DNA from: Ignavibacteria bacterium
Lineage (GTDB): Bacteria > Bacteroidota > Ignavibacteria > Kapaibacteriales > Kapaibacteriaceae
Direction: 5' to 3'
NCBI GenBank assembly: GCA_016191145.1
Contig: JACPPD010000003.1
Span: 248,001-312,000 of the forward strand
DNA length: 64,000 bases
A program made the translations under genes and the position numbers. Below, piece by piece: positions 37,531 through 46,531 of the stretch. The notes under the pieces were generated by a model. That model worked only from the letters and a program-made list of their open reading frames with translations, ran no database searches and had not been told where the DNA came from. Positions within the stretch are counted from its first letter, which is position 1; each line of letters starts with the position of its first letter.

Positions 37531-38382
37531 ATGGCTTGGTTTTTACGCAAGACCCGAAACATCTCGGAATCGCACCAGCGAGAGATGCCAGACGGGTTGT
37601 GGACGAAATGTCCTGACTGTTCGACGGTGATTTATCGGAAGGAACTTGAGGAGCATGCATTTACATGCAGAACCTGCAATCACCACTTCCGCATTGGCGC
37701 TTCAAAGTACATTTCTGTGTTGCTTGACGAAGGCACGTGGGTTGAAGCAGACAGGCAGGTAAGGTCGGCGGACCCGCTGGATTTTGTTGACACCCGTCCC
37801 TATAAGGCACGCTTAAAAGAAGCTTATACCCGTACCGATTTGCCCGATGCTGTGACGACGGGTTCCGGCATACTTTCGGGAACTCCAATAGAGTTCGGAT
37901 GCATGAACTTTGGCTTCATTGGCGGATCTATGGGAAGCGTTGTTGGTGAAAAGTTTGTTCGCACCTGTAAACGAGCGCTCCACCGCAAACATGCACTCGT
38001 GTTTGTAAGCGCCTCGGGCGGCGCCCGCATGCAAGAGGCAGCGCTGTCACTGATGCAGATGGCAAAAACAAGCGCTGCACTGGCCGAACTGGCAGAAGCG
38101 CGGCTGCCGTTTGTGTCGGTACTCACCGATCCCACAACGGGTGGTGTTAGCGCATCGTTCGCCATGCTTGGCGATGTAATCATCGCAGAGCCCAAGGCGC
38201 TTATCGGCTTTGCCGGACCACGCGTTATTGAGCAGACCATTCGCAAAAAACTTCCCGATGGATTCCAGCGCTCAGAATTTCTTCTAGAGCATGGTTTCCT
38301 GGACATCGTTTCGCATCGCAAAGAACTCAAGGAAACGATTTCTACTGTGATACAACTTCTGTCGGGAACGAATCATGCTTGA
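37531..38382 (+). CDS. accD: Acetyl-CoA carboxylase carboxyltransferase subunit beta
   Basis: With AccA it transfers the carboxyl group from biotin to acetyl-CoA. The N-terminal zinc ribbon has all four cysteines (C27, C30, C46, C49: TKCPDC and FTCRTC). The crotonase-fold core shows the oxyanion loops in FVSASGGARMQEA and LTDPTTGGVSASFA, and ends in GFAGPRVIEQTIRKKLPDGFQ. At 283 residues the length is normal. accC lies 16 kb away, and neither accA nor accB is seen. The stop overlaps the arginase gene by 8 bases. Confidence 0.96.
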   Translation: MAWFLRKTRNISESHQREMPDGLWTKCPDCSTVIYRKELEEHAFTCRTCNHHFRIGASKYISVLLDEGTWVEADRQVRSADPLDFVDTRPYKARLKEAYTRTDLPDAVTTGSGILSGTPIEFGCMNFGFIGGSMGSVVGEKFVRTCKRALHRKHALVFVSASGGARMQEAALSLMQMAKTSAALAELAEARLPFVSVLTDPTTGGVSASFAMLGDVIIAEPKALIGFAGPRVIEQTIRKKLPDGFQRSEFLLEHGFLDIVSHRKELKETISTVIQLLSGTNHA

Positions 38383-39295
38383 TAAATCACAACGGGTTCG
38401 TCTGATAGGATTTCCAATTGACCTTGGAACGGACAGGCGCGGTGTGGACATGGGGCCATCGGCTATGAGGATTGCAGACATTGACCTGCGACTTCAGGCC
38501 CTGGGGTACTCCGTGATTGATGAGGGCGATATTCCAATTAGGAATATCGAAATCCAGGAAGAGCAGCATGCCCGACTGAAATATTTACCCGAAGTAGCAG
38601 AGATGAGCCATGTACTCTCAACACGAGTAAAGGATGTTCTGGATTCAGGCGAGTTTCCGCTTATCATCGGCGGCGATCATTCGATGAGCATTGGTTCTCT
38701 TGCAGGCATCGGTGCACATTGTAAAGAAAATGATAAAACACTCGGAGTCATCTGGATAGATGCGCATGCAGATATGAATACTGCCGAGACAACACCATCG
38801 GGGAACATACATGGTATGCCCCTTGCCATCGCAATGGGATATGGTGATTCGTCGCTAACATCGATTGGCGGCGATTTTCGCAAACTCGATCCGCGCAATC
38901 TGGCAATCATTGGTCTGAGATCGATAGATCCTGGCGAGCGCTTGCTGATCAAGGAACTTGGTGTAGCGGCATACACGATGTTTGACATCGACAAACTTGG
39001 AATGCACGAAGTGGCAACGAGAATTTTAGAAGAGATGTCAAGGTCTGTAGACCATCTTCACATTTCGTTCGACGTTGATGGCGTTGACCCCGACATTGCT
39101 CCAGGCGTTGGCACACCCGTCCCTGGAGGCCTTACATTTCGAGAAACCCACTTGTTCATGGAGATGATTTCAAGGATCGATGCATACGCTTCTCTCGATG
39201 TAGCTGAAGTAAATCCGATATTAGATGTCAGAAATAAAACAGCGGAATTTGCGGCAGATGTTGTCGCGTCATCAATGGGTAAGAGGATTTTGTAA
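38375..39295 (+). CDS. rocF: Arginase
   Basis: Ureohydrolase that splits arginine into ornithine and urea with two manganese ions. The metal ligands are all visible: GGDHSMSIGSL, WIDAHADMNT and SFDVDGVDPDIAPG, plus SGNIHGMPLA, which binds the amino acid. The N-terminus GFPIDLGTDRRGVDMGPSAMR and 306-residue length fit true arginase better than agmatinase. The start overlaps the accD stop. The 3' end overlaps the next ORF in another frame by up to 71 bases. Confidence 0.92.
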   Translation: MLDKSQRVRLIGFPIDLGTDRRGVDMGPSAMRIADIDLRLQALGYSVIDEGDIPIRNIEIQEEQHARLKYLPEVAEMSHVLSTRVKDVLDSGEFPLIIGGDHSMSIGSLAGIGAHCKENDKTLGVIWIDAHADMNTAETTPSGNIHGMPLAIAMGYGDSSLTSIGGDFRKLDPRNLAIIGLRSIDPGERLLIKELGVAAYTMFDIDKLGMHEVATRILEEMSRSVDHLHISFDVDGVDPDIAPGVGTPVPGGLTFRETHLFMEMISRIDAYASLDVAEVNPILDVRNKTAEFAADVVASSMGKRIL

Positions 39296-40061
39296 GGGGC
39301 TGGTAACACTCATCGTGTTTGCATCTTCATGCGCTGGAGCATACCCTCAACAAACTCGGTCTTCAAAGCCGTTTCGCACGTCATTTGAAGTCGGTTGGGT
39401 ATTTGGCATCGATGCGAGCCAATTTTTCCGAGATTACCAGGCTTACCTTGGCGGAGGAGCTTCTGGTTTTAATTCTCCAACGAACGTTGAATTATCAATT
39501 GGGACATTCCAGTTGAGCAAAGCACCATTTAGCTTGGACGTTGGATATTATCGAGCGTCCGTTAGAGAGACCTATGAGTACAATCCCGATAGAGCCCCCA
39601 TCCCCAATGGACCCACGCAATCGGTTACGCAAACAGTTTTGCTAACCGTTGTACCGACTACCATTGGAATCGGGTATTTCCAAATGAACAGACAGTTCAG
39701 CACGTACATTGATGTTGCGGCCGGGCTGGCATTTGCGAACATGTATTGGGAGGAACGGCTTTCTGAATCTATTAAACCCGGAGCGCGGCTGTCCGGAGTG
39801 AGGTACGATGATTGGCAAATAGCGCCTGCAGTTGCCATCAAAGCTGGTGTCGCACTGTTTTTTGATAAACGTATTACAGAACGAGCAAGAGCGGGGATTA
39901 ATATTGAGTCGGGTTATTCGTTCATCCCGATGTACATTCCGATGTTTCAGGAGACGGCAAAGTTTCTTGCAGTTTCGCCCAGTGCAAACAAGGAGTATTA
40001 TTTTCAAATGGGAGGCTTGCTGTTGAGATTCGGGTTGCTGTTAGTTCTGGACCCGCGATGA
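39258..40061 (+). CDS. Outer membrane beta-barrel-like protein of unknown function
   Basis: The ATG at 39258 yields a good signal peptide (GFCKGLVTLIVFASSCAGAYPQ). The track start at 39225 adds 11 residues. Either one lies within the arginase gene. The mature part is about 240 residues of alternating strands with aromatic ends (SLDVGYYRASV, TTIGIGYFQMN, STYIDVAAGLAFANMYW) and finishes in LLLRFGLLLVLDPR. This resembles small outer-membrane barrels of the OmpW/OmpA-barrel sort, but I cannot assign a family. No link to arginine metabolism is evident. Confidence 0.65.
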   Translation: MLSRHQWVRGFCKGLVTLIVFASSCAGAYPQQTRSSKPFRTSFEVGWVFGIDASQFFRDYQAYLGGGASGFNSPTNVELSIGTFQLSKAPFSLDVGYYRASVRETYEYNPDRAPIPNGPTQSVTQTVLLTVVPTTIGIGYFQMNRQFSTYIDVAAGLAFANMYWEERLSESIKPGARLSGVRYDDWQIAPAVAIKAGVALFFDKRITERARAGINIESGYSFIPMYIPMFQETAKFLAVSPSANKEYYFQMGGLLLRFGLLLVLDPR

Positions 40062-40165
40062 GTTGGAAAGAATTCAAAAAAAGATGAATGAACTTGAACC
40101 TAACCTTCCCGATGCCTACATTGAATTATATACGGGAGCATACACAAGTATCAAAGGAGATAGCA

Positions 40166-40471
40166 ATGGATGTTCATATCACAACGAGGCATTGCCAGCT
40201 TACCGATAACGAACATGAAGCCGCAGTAAAGGCGGCACAGCATTTGGAGCGGTATTATGGATCCATCATTCGTGTAGACATCATTGCTGCCGAAGACGGT
40301 GGGATTAAGAGTGTTGAATTTGCAGTGCGTGTGCAAGGTCATACTATTGTTGCAAAGGAACAAGGACACGATCATTTCAAGGCCATTCATACGGCAAGAG
40401 AGAAATTGGAGCGTCAGCTTAAGCGTTTAAACGACAGACTTCACAACGTTCGATCAACTGTTGCCTCGTAA
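40166..40471 (+). CDS. hpf: Ribosome hibernation promoting factor (short form)
   Basis: About 101 residues of the RaiA/HPF fold, which binds the decoding region and silences ribosomes in starvation. The ATG at 40166 follows a strong AAAGGAGA and gives the normal start MDVHITTRHCQLTDNEHEA. The track extension to 40088 has no such support. Recognisable segments are GGIKSVEFAVRVQGHTIVAKEQGHD and AREKLERQLKRLNDR. It lacks the long-HPF tail, so it is the short type. hprK follows after 18 bases, the classic hpf-hprK order. Confidence 0.92.
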   Translation: MDVHITTRHCQLTDNEHEAAVKAAQHLERYYGSIIRVDIIAAEDGGIKSVEFAVRVQGHTIVAKEQGHDHFKAIHTAREKLERQLKRLNDRLHNVRSTVAS

Positions 40472-40489
40472 TCAATAGAGGCTACTTCA

Positions 40490-41509
40490 ATGGCACCAAT
40501 CAGAACCGCCTCGCCCGTGGTGAAGGAGTCGATTACCGTACGAGAACTCCTCAAAGGACCGGTTAATCTAGAGGCAGTAACAGGGGAAATAGGTCTGGAT
40601 AACCTCATCACAGACAAAAACCTCCACAGGCCTCAGCTTGCGTTGGCAGGCTTTACCGAGCTGTTTACATACTACCGTGTTCAGCTTTTTGGCAACACAG
40701 AATTTTTCTATTTGCTTAAGAGCCTGCATGAAGATGCACGCCGATCTGCCTTCAGAACTATTTGTGCTTTTAACGTGCCGTGTATTGTCTGCGCAAACGG
40801 TCACGTCCTGCCACCAGATCTAATTGCCATTGCTCACGAACACAATGTGGCAATCCTCACAACTCCGTTCGATACATCGAAAACCATCTATGCCATTGGA
40901 GAATTTCTCGACGATCAGTTCTCGCAACAAGTCACGGTTCATGGTTCGTTTGTCGACGTCTATGGCGTAGGCATGCTGTTCGTAGGTAAGAGCGGTATCG
41001 GCAAAAGCGAGATTACGCTGGATTTAATTGAGCGAGGACACAGGCTTGTTGCAGACGACATTGTTGTACTCTCAAAGAAACGTGAATCAATTCTGATGGG
41101 TACTGGGACTACGCTGGTACGGCACTTCATGGAGATACGAGGACTTGGTGTAATCGACATCAGGCAGATGTTTGGTGTTCGGTCAATACGATTTCAAAAA
41201 CGTCTCGAAATCATTGTTGAATTAGAAGTATTTGAACAAAATCGAGAATACACACGGACTGGCCTCGATGAGTCTCTCACTCCCATCATGGCTGTGGACA
41301 TTCCTACGGTAAACCTTCCAATTTTCCCGGGTAAGAACGTTACCGTTATCTCCGAAACAATTGCATTGAATTACTTGCTCAAGACCTATGGTTACAATGC
41401 TTCTCAGGAGTTATCTGAGCGACTGGACGAAGAAATTATTAAGCGATCAAAACACATAGGGTCTTATGAACAACGCCATGTTACTTATTTCCAGGGTGAT
41501 GATGAATAA
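40490..41509 (+). CDS. hprK: HPr kinase/phosphorylase
   Basis: Bifunctional enzyme that phosphorylates and dephosphorylates a serine on HPr-type phosphocarriers. The N-terminal domain spans about 20-145. The kinase domain has Walker A GKSGIGKS (around 166-173), the catalytic DDI (LVADDIVVLSK), and the diagnostic EIRGLGVIDIRQMFG. Bacteria outside the Firmicutes often keep hprK with hpf as part of a regulatory rather than sugar-uptake system. No PTS genes are visible here. The 3' end overlaps the next start. Confidence 0.95.
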   Translation: MAPIRTASPVVKESITVRELLKGPVNLEAVTGEIGLDNLITDKNLHRPQLALAGFTELFTYYRVQLFGNTEFFYLLKSLHEDARRSAFRTICAFNVPCIVCANGHVLPPDLIAIAHEHNVAILTTPFDTSKTIYAIGEFLDDQFSQQVTVHGSFVDVYGVGMLFVGKSGIGKSEITLDLIERGHRLVADDIVVLSKKRESILMGTGTTLVRHFMEIRGLGVIDIRQMFGVRSIRFQKRLEIIVELEVFEQNREYTRTGLDESLTPIMAVDIPTVNLPIFPGKNVTVISETIALNYLLKTYGYNASQELSERLDEEIIKRSKHIGSYEQRHVTYFQGDDE

Positions 41510-43280
41510 TTTTAGTAAATGTACACGGGTTGTTTGTTCGGCTGCATTGTTGTGTTGTTTACTAGTATTGTCTGCATGTAGCAGCCACGAATCTCAGCAA
41601 GTTGAAGACGCGAAGCCAGTGTTCGGCGAATGGGTGGTTGTTCATGAGTTGTCAGATCCCGAAGGACTCAATCCGGTTGTTACCAACGACGCATCGGCCA
41701 GTGCAATTTTTAACAATGTCTTTGAACGGCTGCTTGATCAGGACTTTGAAACACTCGAGCTAATACCCGTCCTGGCCGAGGCACGACCAACGATTTCAGA
41801 CGACCATCTGTCGTATACCTTTACCCTGAGAAAAGGAATTACGTTTAGCGACGGGCATCCGATGACCACTGCCGATGTGGTTTTTTCGTTTAAGGCGGTT
41901 AAGAATCCTCTAATCGTTGATGGTGCTGCGTTGAGAAACTACTTTCTCGATATGAAAGACATTACTGCAACTGACGATAGGACGTTCACGGTAACAATGT
42001 CGCAGCCATACTTTCTGGCCGAGTATCAGCTTGGCAGCTATTGGATTATGCCCAAACATATTTTGGATCCTAAGGGGCTTACAGACAAGTACACAGTTGA
42101 GGAAACGAACGACGTTGTTCGCGCACAGCGTAATCCTGCCTTGAAAGAATTCGCTGAGTGGTTTAACACTGCTACTGTTAAACTCGACCCCAAGGTAAAC
42201 ATCGGGTCTGGTCCGTATGTGTATGAATCATGGTTCACGGGTGAATCTGTTATCCTCCGTAAGAACAACGAATGGTGGAGGCAGGGAACGGACAAATGGC
42301 ATCCGGCATATCCAGGTAAAATAATTTATAAAGTTGTTAACGACAGAAACACCGCCGTTGTCTCGGTAAAAAACCAGGAAATTGATTTCATGGAATTTGT
42401 TCCGCCGCCCAAATACACCGAAGAAGTCGACACTACCGCACTGAAGCATCTGGCCAAGAAACCATTTAAAACTCAGGTTTATTCATACATTGGCTGGAAT
42501 ACACAGCGCTTCGTGCTTGCAGATAAGCGTGTTAGAAAGGCTCTCTCATATTTGGTCGATCGCAATGCATTGATGAAACAGGTGCTCAGAGGGCTTGCCG
42601 AACCGATGAATTCGCCGGTATACATTGGAACTAAGGAGTATGACTCTACCATTCCGCCTATACCATACGACCCTGCACGCGCACGCCAGCTACTTTCCGA
42701 AGCAGGATGGACAGATTCCAATGCCGACGGGTATTTGGACAAGATGGAGAATGGTAAACGCGTCGATTTGAGGTTTAAATTTTTATTGAATGCAGGGAAT
42801 GAAGCACGGGAGCAAATTGCGCTGATTCTTGCAGATGAGTTTAAGCGTGTGGGGATCAGGGCAGAACTGCAAAAACTTGAGTGGTCTGTGTTTCTTGAAA
42901 ATCTTAGGACGAGAAATTTCGATGCATATATTGGATCGTGGGTAAACGATCCTATTCCGACTGATCCGTATCAGCTATGGCACTCATCGCAGGCAACTAA
43001 TCACGGCTCTAACTATACAAACTTTAAGAATGAACGTGCCGACAAGCTAATGGAATTAAATCGCCTGGAGTTCGACGAAGCTAAACGAATTGAGTATATG
43101 AAGGAATTCCAGCGAATTGTTGTCGATGAACAACCCTATACATTTTTATGGATGCCATACTATCCGGCGGTGTATAACAAGCGACTTAACAATGTACTGT
43201 TCTCGTATGTCCGTCCCGGATATAATCCAACACAATGGTGGGTTTCAAAGTCGCAGTGGAGGCTTGCAGCGGCCCCATGA
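41499..43280 (+). CDS. Peptide/nickel-type ABC transporter binding lipoprotein (SBP family 5)
   Basis: About 590 residues. The track starts at 41466, but ATG 41499/41502 directly precedes the signal peptide with lipobox LVLSAC, so I use 41499. The SBP_bac_5 fold is clear: LSYTFTLRKGITFSDGHPMTTADVVFSFKA near the N-terminus, then KNPLIV and YDPARARQLLSEAGW later. Such proteins bind oligopeptides or similar ligands at the membrane for an ABC importer. No permease or ATPase genes lie beside it, so the transporter must be elsewhere or this acts as a sensor. The start overlaps hprK by 11 bases and the stop overlaps the next gene by ATGA. Confidence 0.9.
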   Translation: MMNNFSKCTRVVCSAALLCCLLVLSACSSHESQQVEDAKPVFGEWVVVHELSDPEGLNPVVTNDASASAIFNNVFERLLDQDFETLELIPVLAEARPTISDDHLSYTFTLRKGITFSDGHPMTTADVVFSFKAVKNPLIVDGAALRNYFLDMKDITATDDRTFTVTMSQPYFLAEYQLGSYWIMPKHILDPKGLTDKYTVEETNDVVRAQRNPALKEFAEWFNTATVKLDPKVNIGSGPYVYESWFTGESVILRKNNEWWRQGTDKWHPAYPGKIIYKVVNDRNTAVVSVKNQEIDFMEFVPPPKYTEEVDTTALKHLAKKPFKTQVYSYIGWNTQRFVLADKRVRKALSYLVDRNALMKQVLRGLAEPMNSPVYIGTKEYDSTIPPIPYDPARARQLLSEAGWTDSNADGYLDKMENGKRVDLRFKFLLNAGNEAREQIALILADEFKRVGIRAELQKLEWSVFLENLRTRNFDAYIGSWVNDPIPTDPYQLWHSSQATNHGSNYTNFKNERADKLMELNRLEFDEAKRIEYMKEFQRIVVDEQPYTFLWMPYYPAVYNKRLNNVLFSYVRPGYNPTQWWVSKSQWRLAAAP

Positions 43281-43924
43281 AGCGACATGAACTGCGCGAA
43301 ATTATAGCCGGAGGAGAATCATCTACAGTCGAGTTCAAACGTAAATTCACCTCTGCAGAAAAATTTGCCAGAGAAATCATTGCGTTTGCCAATACTGTTG
43401 GAGGATATCTCATTATTGGCATCGATGACGACGGATCTATTGTCGGCATCGAAAGCGAAAAAGAGGAAGTGGAACTTGTTCGTATCGCTCAGCAGATGAT
43501 TACGCCAGACCTGCCCCTTGATGTTGAAATAGTCGAGATTGAGTTCAAAGATGTCGTTGTTGTCCACGTCCCCAATAGTACCCAGAAACCGCATAGATTG
43601 ACAAGCGCCGATCCCAAGGAGCGACCACACCAGCGAAAAGCGTTTATCAGGCAGGGTGAAAGCAGTGTGACGGCTTCGAGGGAAATGGTGCGGATTTTAG
43701 AAGGTATGAGCCCAGCGTCAGCACCGTTTACGCTGTCCATCGGCGACCGCGAACAGCGCTTGTTTACGTATCTGGAACGGTACGGCCAGGCAAGCGTGAA
43801 TGATTTTGCCCGCCTCGTAAACATTTCGCGTCGAAGAGCATCTCAGATCTTAGTCAAACTCGTACGCGCAGGTGTGCTGCACATCCACACTGCAAATGGG
43901 CACGATTTCTTCACTCTTGTTTGA
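43277..43924 (+). CDS. AlbA_2 (Schlafen-type) DNA-binding protein with winged helix
   Basis: The ATG at 43277 sits in the preceding stop and begins MKRHELREIIAGGES, so I prefer it to 43235. Residues 1-115 form the AlbA_2 domain, with the hallmark ESSTVEFKRKF, IIAFANTVGGYLIIGIDDDG and a strand pair ending VVVVHVPNS. The last 70 residues look like a winged helix-turn-helix (VNDFARLVNISRRRASQILVKLVRAGVL). This suggests a small transcriptional regulator, but AlbA_2 proteins have varied roles. Its coupling to the peptide-binding protein could mean it regulates the uptake, which is only inference. Confidence 0.82.
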   Translation: MKRHELREIIAGGESSTVEFKRKFTSAEKFAREIIAFANTVGGYLIIGIDDDGSIVGIESEKEEVELVRIAQQMITPDLPLDVEIVEIEFKDVVVVHVPNSTQKPHRLTSADPKERPHQRKAFIRQGESSVTASREMVRILEGMSPASAPFTLSIGDREQRLFTYLERYGQASVNDFARLVNISRRRASQILVKLVRAGVLHIHTANGHDFFTLV

Positions 43925-43969
43925 GTGTTAATCATCCGGGCCGACGTCAATAATCATCATTTGCGAAAG

Positions 43970-45766
43970 CTATTGCTGCTTAACAAAGAGAGTGTTGTAA
44001 ATACTATTCGTTGTTGATATTCTCAGATTATACAATCCTGACGGAAGAACCGAAAAAACATCGGAACTCAGGTAATATTCCTGATTATTCAAGATTGTAT
44101 TAAATCTCTGCATGAGTTGGCCTGCTGCAGAAATTATCATTATCTCTGCTTCGCCGCTTGTGGGTGACTCCACAACAGCACCCGAACCATCGGTGATCGG
44201 ATTGGGATAAATGTGCAACAGAGTTCCGCGTAACGGACCCTCTGCTACACTTGTTATGGTAGGCGTTACCTGAGCCACAGCGCTCCAGATGCTGTTGCCG
44301 CATTCGTTAGCCGATCGGACAGCCCAGAAGAAACCTACCCCCGAAGGAATTGAGGAAACAGGCAGATCGTAAGAATTACCCACTATCAGCGAGTCTTCGA
44401 AGAAGGGCGAGTTCATATTTGCCTGCGTCGAAAAACGAATGTAATACGATGTTGCATCGTTTACCGAGTTCCACCTAAACGTCAGACTCTTATCGAAATC
44501 TGCACTCACTGCACCCTTGGGACCAACAAGAGTAGGTGAGGGTGGGTTTTTACCATCTGTTGTAAACGAAAACACAACCGACCAAGCTCCGGCCCCTGCA
44601 TCGTTGATTGCACGGACCCTCCAAAAATATTTGGTTCCGCATGCCGGAACGCTCGATGTAATGGTCGTGCCAGTAAGAGTATCCTTGAACACAAGTGCCT
44701 GAGGAGTGAACGAACCTAATGATGCAATCTGAACTTCGTACCGATTTGCGAATTGCACAGGCTGCCACTCAAACGTTATTAGAGTTCGTATAATCCTCGT
44801 TGCATTGTTTATGGGAGTTCGGAGCACTACCGTTCCGGGGACCTGAGCCGATGGGATAAAATCGACTTTATAATTATCTCCTTCAAAAGTAATATCTTTT
44901 ACAATATTGCCATTGAGTACGCCTCCAGAGGCCGTTATGGTAACACTTCCACTCCCTGAGAATGGAATTGCATATCCGCCAGATGAAGAAGTAACGGCGT
45001 AGTACTGTCCCCTTGAAGGCATTACGCGAACGCCGGCTATCCCCTCGCCGGGATCGTATATGCCGTTGAAATTTTGATCGCTGTAGCATACACCAACGAT
45101 GTATCTGACGCTTCGTATTGAAAAGTCCTGAGTGATAACGTATGGACCAGTAGTACCCTGCTGCAAACCTCCGCCGCTGTATATAATGCCAAGTCCAACT
45201 TCAGTGTAAACATCTGTATCGAAGTTGAGAATGTTTCGCCTATGGCCTAATTCAATTTGATTTTGTTCACCCCAATCAACGATGAAGCCGGCATATCCAT
45301 ACCACACAGAATTCGAATAAGCCGATACGTTTTCTCCATACATACCCTGAGGATAGTAATTTTCGCGAGCAAACCGATCGGATATTTGTGAGCCATCGGA
45401 TCCTACGTGTCCCTGAAAATTATTTGCAATCATGTCTGCAGTATGCTTTTCTGATGCAAGAAGCAATGAAGGATGAAATGCCAACGGTGGACGCGAAGGA
45501 TATGCTGTAAAAGCCTGCTTTGTTGCCTGCCTGTCTATTTGCCAATAGGTATAAGCCTGTTGTACTTCAGGATCGTCGGTATCTATCACTTGTATACCTG
45601 CCGCGGCAGGATTTGCGCGAGCATTGTTCATCAGTTCAAGCATGTATTGTTCATCATCCGAAGGATCTCCGTGCGAGTACTGCTCCGTCGGCTGAGTGTG
45701 AGCCGGAATAGCAGCACACACCAAAATGAATGCGAGAAATGGAAGGGGGCTTCTCAACGTTTTCAT
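43970..45766 (-). CDS. Secreted CAP/SCP-domain protein with T9SS sorting domain
   Basis: 598 residues. It has a signal peptide (LPFLAFILVCAAIPAHT), then a CAP domain (about 35-215) with LELMNNARANP, HTADMIANNFQGHVG, MYGENVSAYS and ELGHRRNIL. A carboxypeptidase-like or SdrD-B-like strand region and two fibronectin-like modules (ATRIIRTLITFEWQPVQFANRYEVQI; FDKSLTFRWNSVNDATSYYIRF) follow. A type A T9SS sorting domain ends it (LLHIYPNPITDG ... SGLYNLRIS ... LFVKQQ). It is probably displayed on the surface. CAP-domain activity in bacteria is unclear. It lies 39 bases after the SDR gene on the same strand and may share its transcript. Confidence 0.9.
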   Translation of the reverse strand: MKTLRSPLPFLAFILVCAAIPAHTQPTEQYSHGDPSDDEQYMLELMNNARANPAAAGIQVIDTDDPEVQQAYTYWQIDRQATKQAFTAYPSRPPLAFHPSLLLASEKHTADMIANNFQGHVGSDGSQISDRFARENYYPQGMYGENVSAYSNSVWYGYAGFIVDWGEQNQIELGHRRNILNFDTDVYTEVGLGIIYSGGGLQQGTTGPYVITQDFSIRSVRYIVGVCYSDQNFNGIYDPGEGIAGVRVMPSRGQYYAVTSSSGGYAIPFSGSGSVTITASGGVLNGNIVKDITFEGDNYKVDFIPSAQVPGTVVLRTPINNATRIIRTLITFEWQPVQFANRYEVQIASLGSFTPQALVFKDTLTGTTITSSVPACGTKYFWRVRAINDAGAGAWSVVFSFTTDGKNPPSPTLVGPKGAVSADFDKSLTFRWNSVNDATSYYIRFSTQANMNSPFFEDSLIVGNSYDLPVSSIPSGVGFFWAVRSANECGNSIWSAVAQVTPTITSVAEGPLRGTLLHIYPNPITDGSGAVVESPTSGEAEIMIISAAGQLMQRFNTILNNQEYYLSSDVFSVLPSGLYNLRISTTNSIYNTLFVKQQ

Positions 45767-45805
45767 TGTCGACCTGCGGAAAATATCAGGACATAAATCT
45801 ACGGA

Positions 45806-46528
45806 TTACAGGTCTCCGTTCTGAGGCCTCATGATAATTTCTTCGATATGAGTCCGCGGATTGTCAAGGTTCGAAACAAGAAATGCTACCACATCTGCAA
45901 CGTCATCGGCAAGCATCATTTTAGAGCCCAATTCGTCGATTTCCTGCAAATCCCACATCTCCGTTGATGTTGCTCCAAGAATAATGTCGGTGACCTTTAT
46001 ACCATGGTCTCTGACTTCGTTACGCAGCACTCGGTTCATTGCCAGTAAACCTGCTTTAGACGATCCGTAGCCTCCGTTACCTTCATAAGCTGTGATTGCG
46101 GCAATAGAATTGATGGTAATAATCATCCCATTGTTGTGCTCGATCATCGAAGGAAGCACGGTCTTCGCGGAAAGAAAGCCCCCTGTCAAATTTATTTTCT
46201 GCATATCAACAAACTCGCCTTCACTCATGTCAACGAGGCTTTTCCAAATCCCCAGACCAGCGCTGTTTATAAGAACATTAACTGGACCGAACACTTTCTC
46301 AGCGATGGCATGACTTCGCGCGAGGCTTGCGGCGTCGGCAACATCACATACTAATGTTTGTGATGTTTGCTTTGGCAATAATCTTTCCACCTGCTTTAAC
46401 GAGGCTTCGTTGCGGGCTGAGAGGGTTAGGTTGCACGTCGAACTCAATGCCTTGGCAATTGATAAACCGATTCCTCGCGAGGCGCCCGTTATCCAAATAT
46501 GTTTGCGTATTGTATCCGGCTCAGGCAT
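45806..46528 (-). CDS. Short-chain dehydrogenase/reductase
   Basis: Classical SDR of 240 residues with the NAD(P) loop TGASRGIG near position 14-21, the NSAGLG strand (NAG-type motif), the catalytic serine in INSIAAI and the YxxxK pair YGSSK. Final strand and tail are normal. The substrate cannot be told from sequence. Relatives include FabG-like and sepiapterin-like reductases. The gene begins 3 bases after the GlmU-like gene, so it is in an operon with it and pyrG. Confidence 0.9.
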   Translation of the reverse strand: MPEPDTIRKHIWITGASRGIGLSIAKALSSTCNLTLSARNEASLKQVERLLPKQTSQTLVCDVADAASLARSHAIAEKVFGPVNVLINSAGLGIWKSLVDMSEGEFVDMQKINLTGGFLSAKTVLPSMIEHNNGMIITINSIAAITAYEGNGGYGSSKAGLLAMNRVLRNEVRDHGIKVTDIILGATSTEMWDLQEIDELGSKMMLADDVADVVAFLVSNLDNPRTHIEEIIMRPQNGDL

Positions 46529-46531
46529 CGG

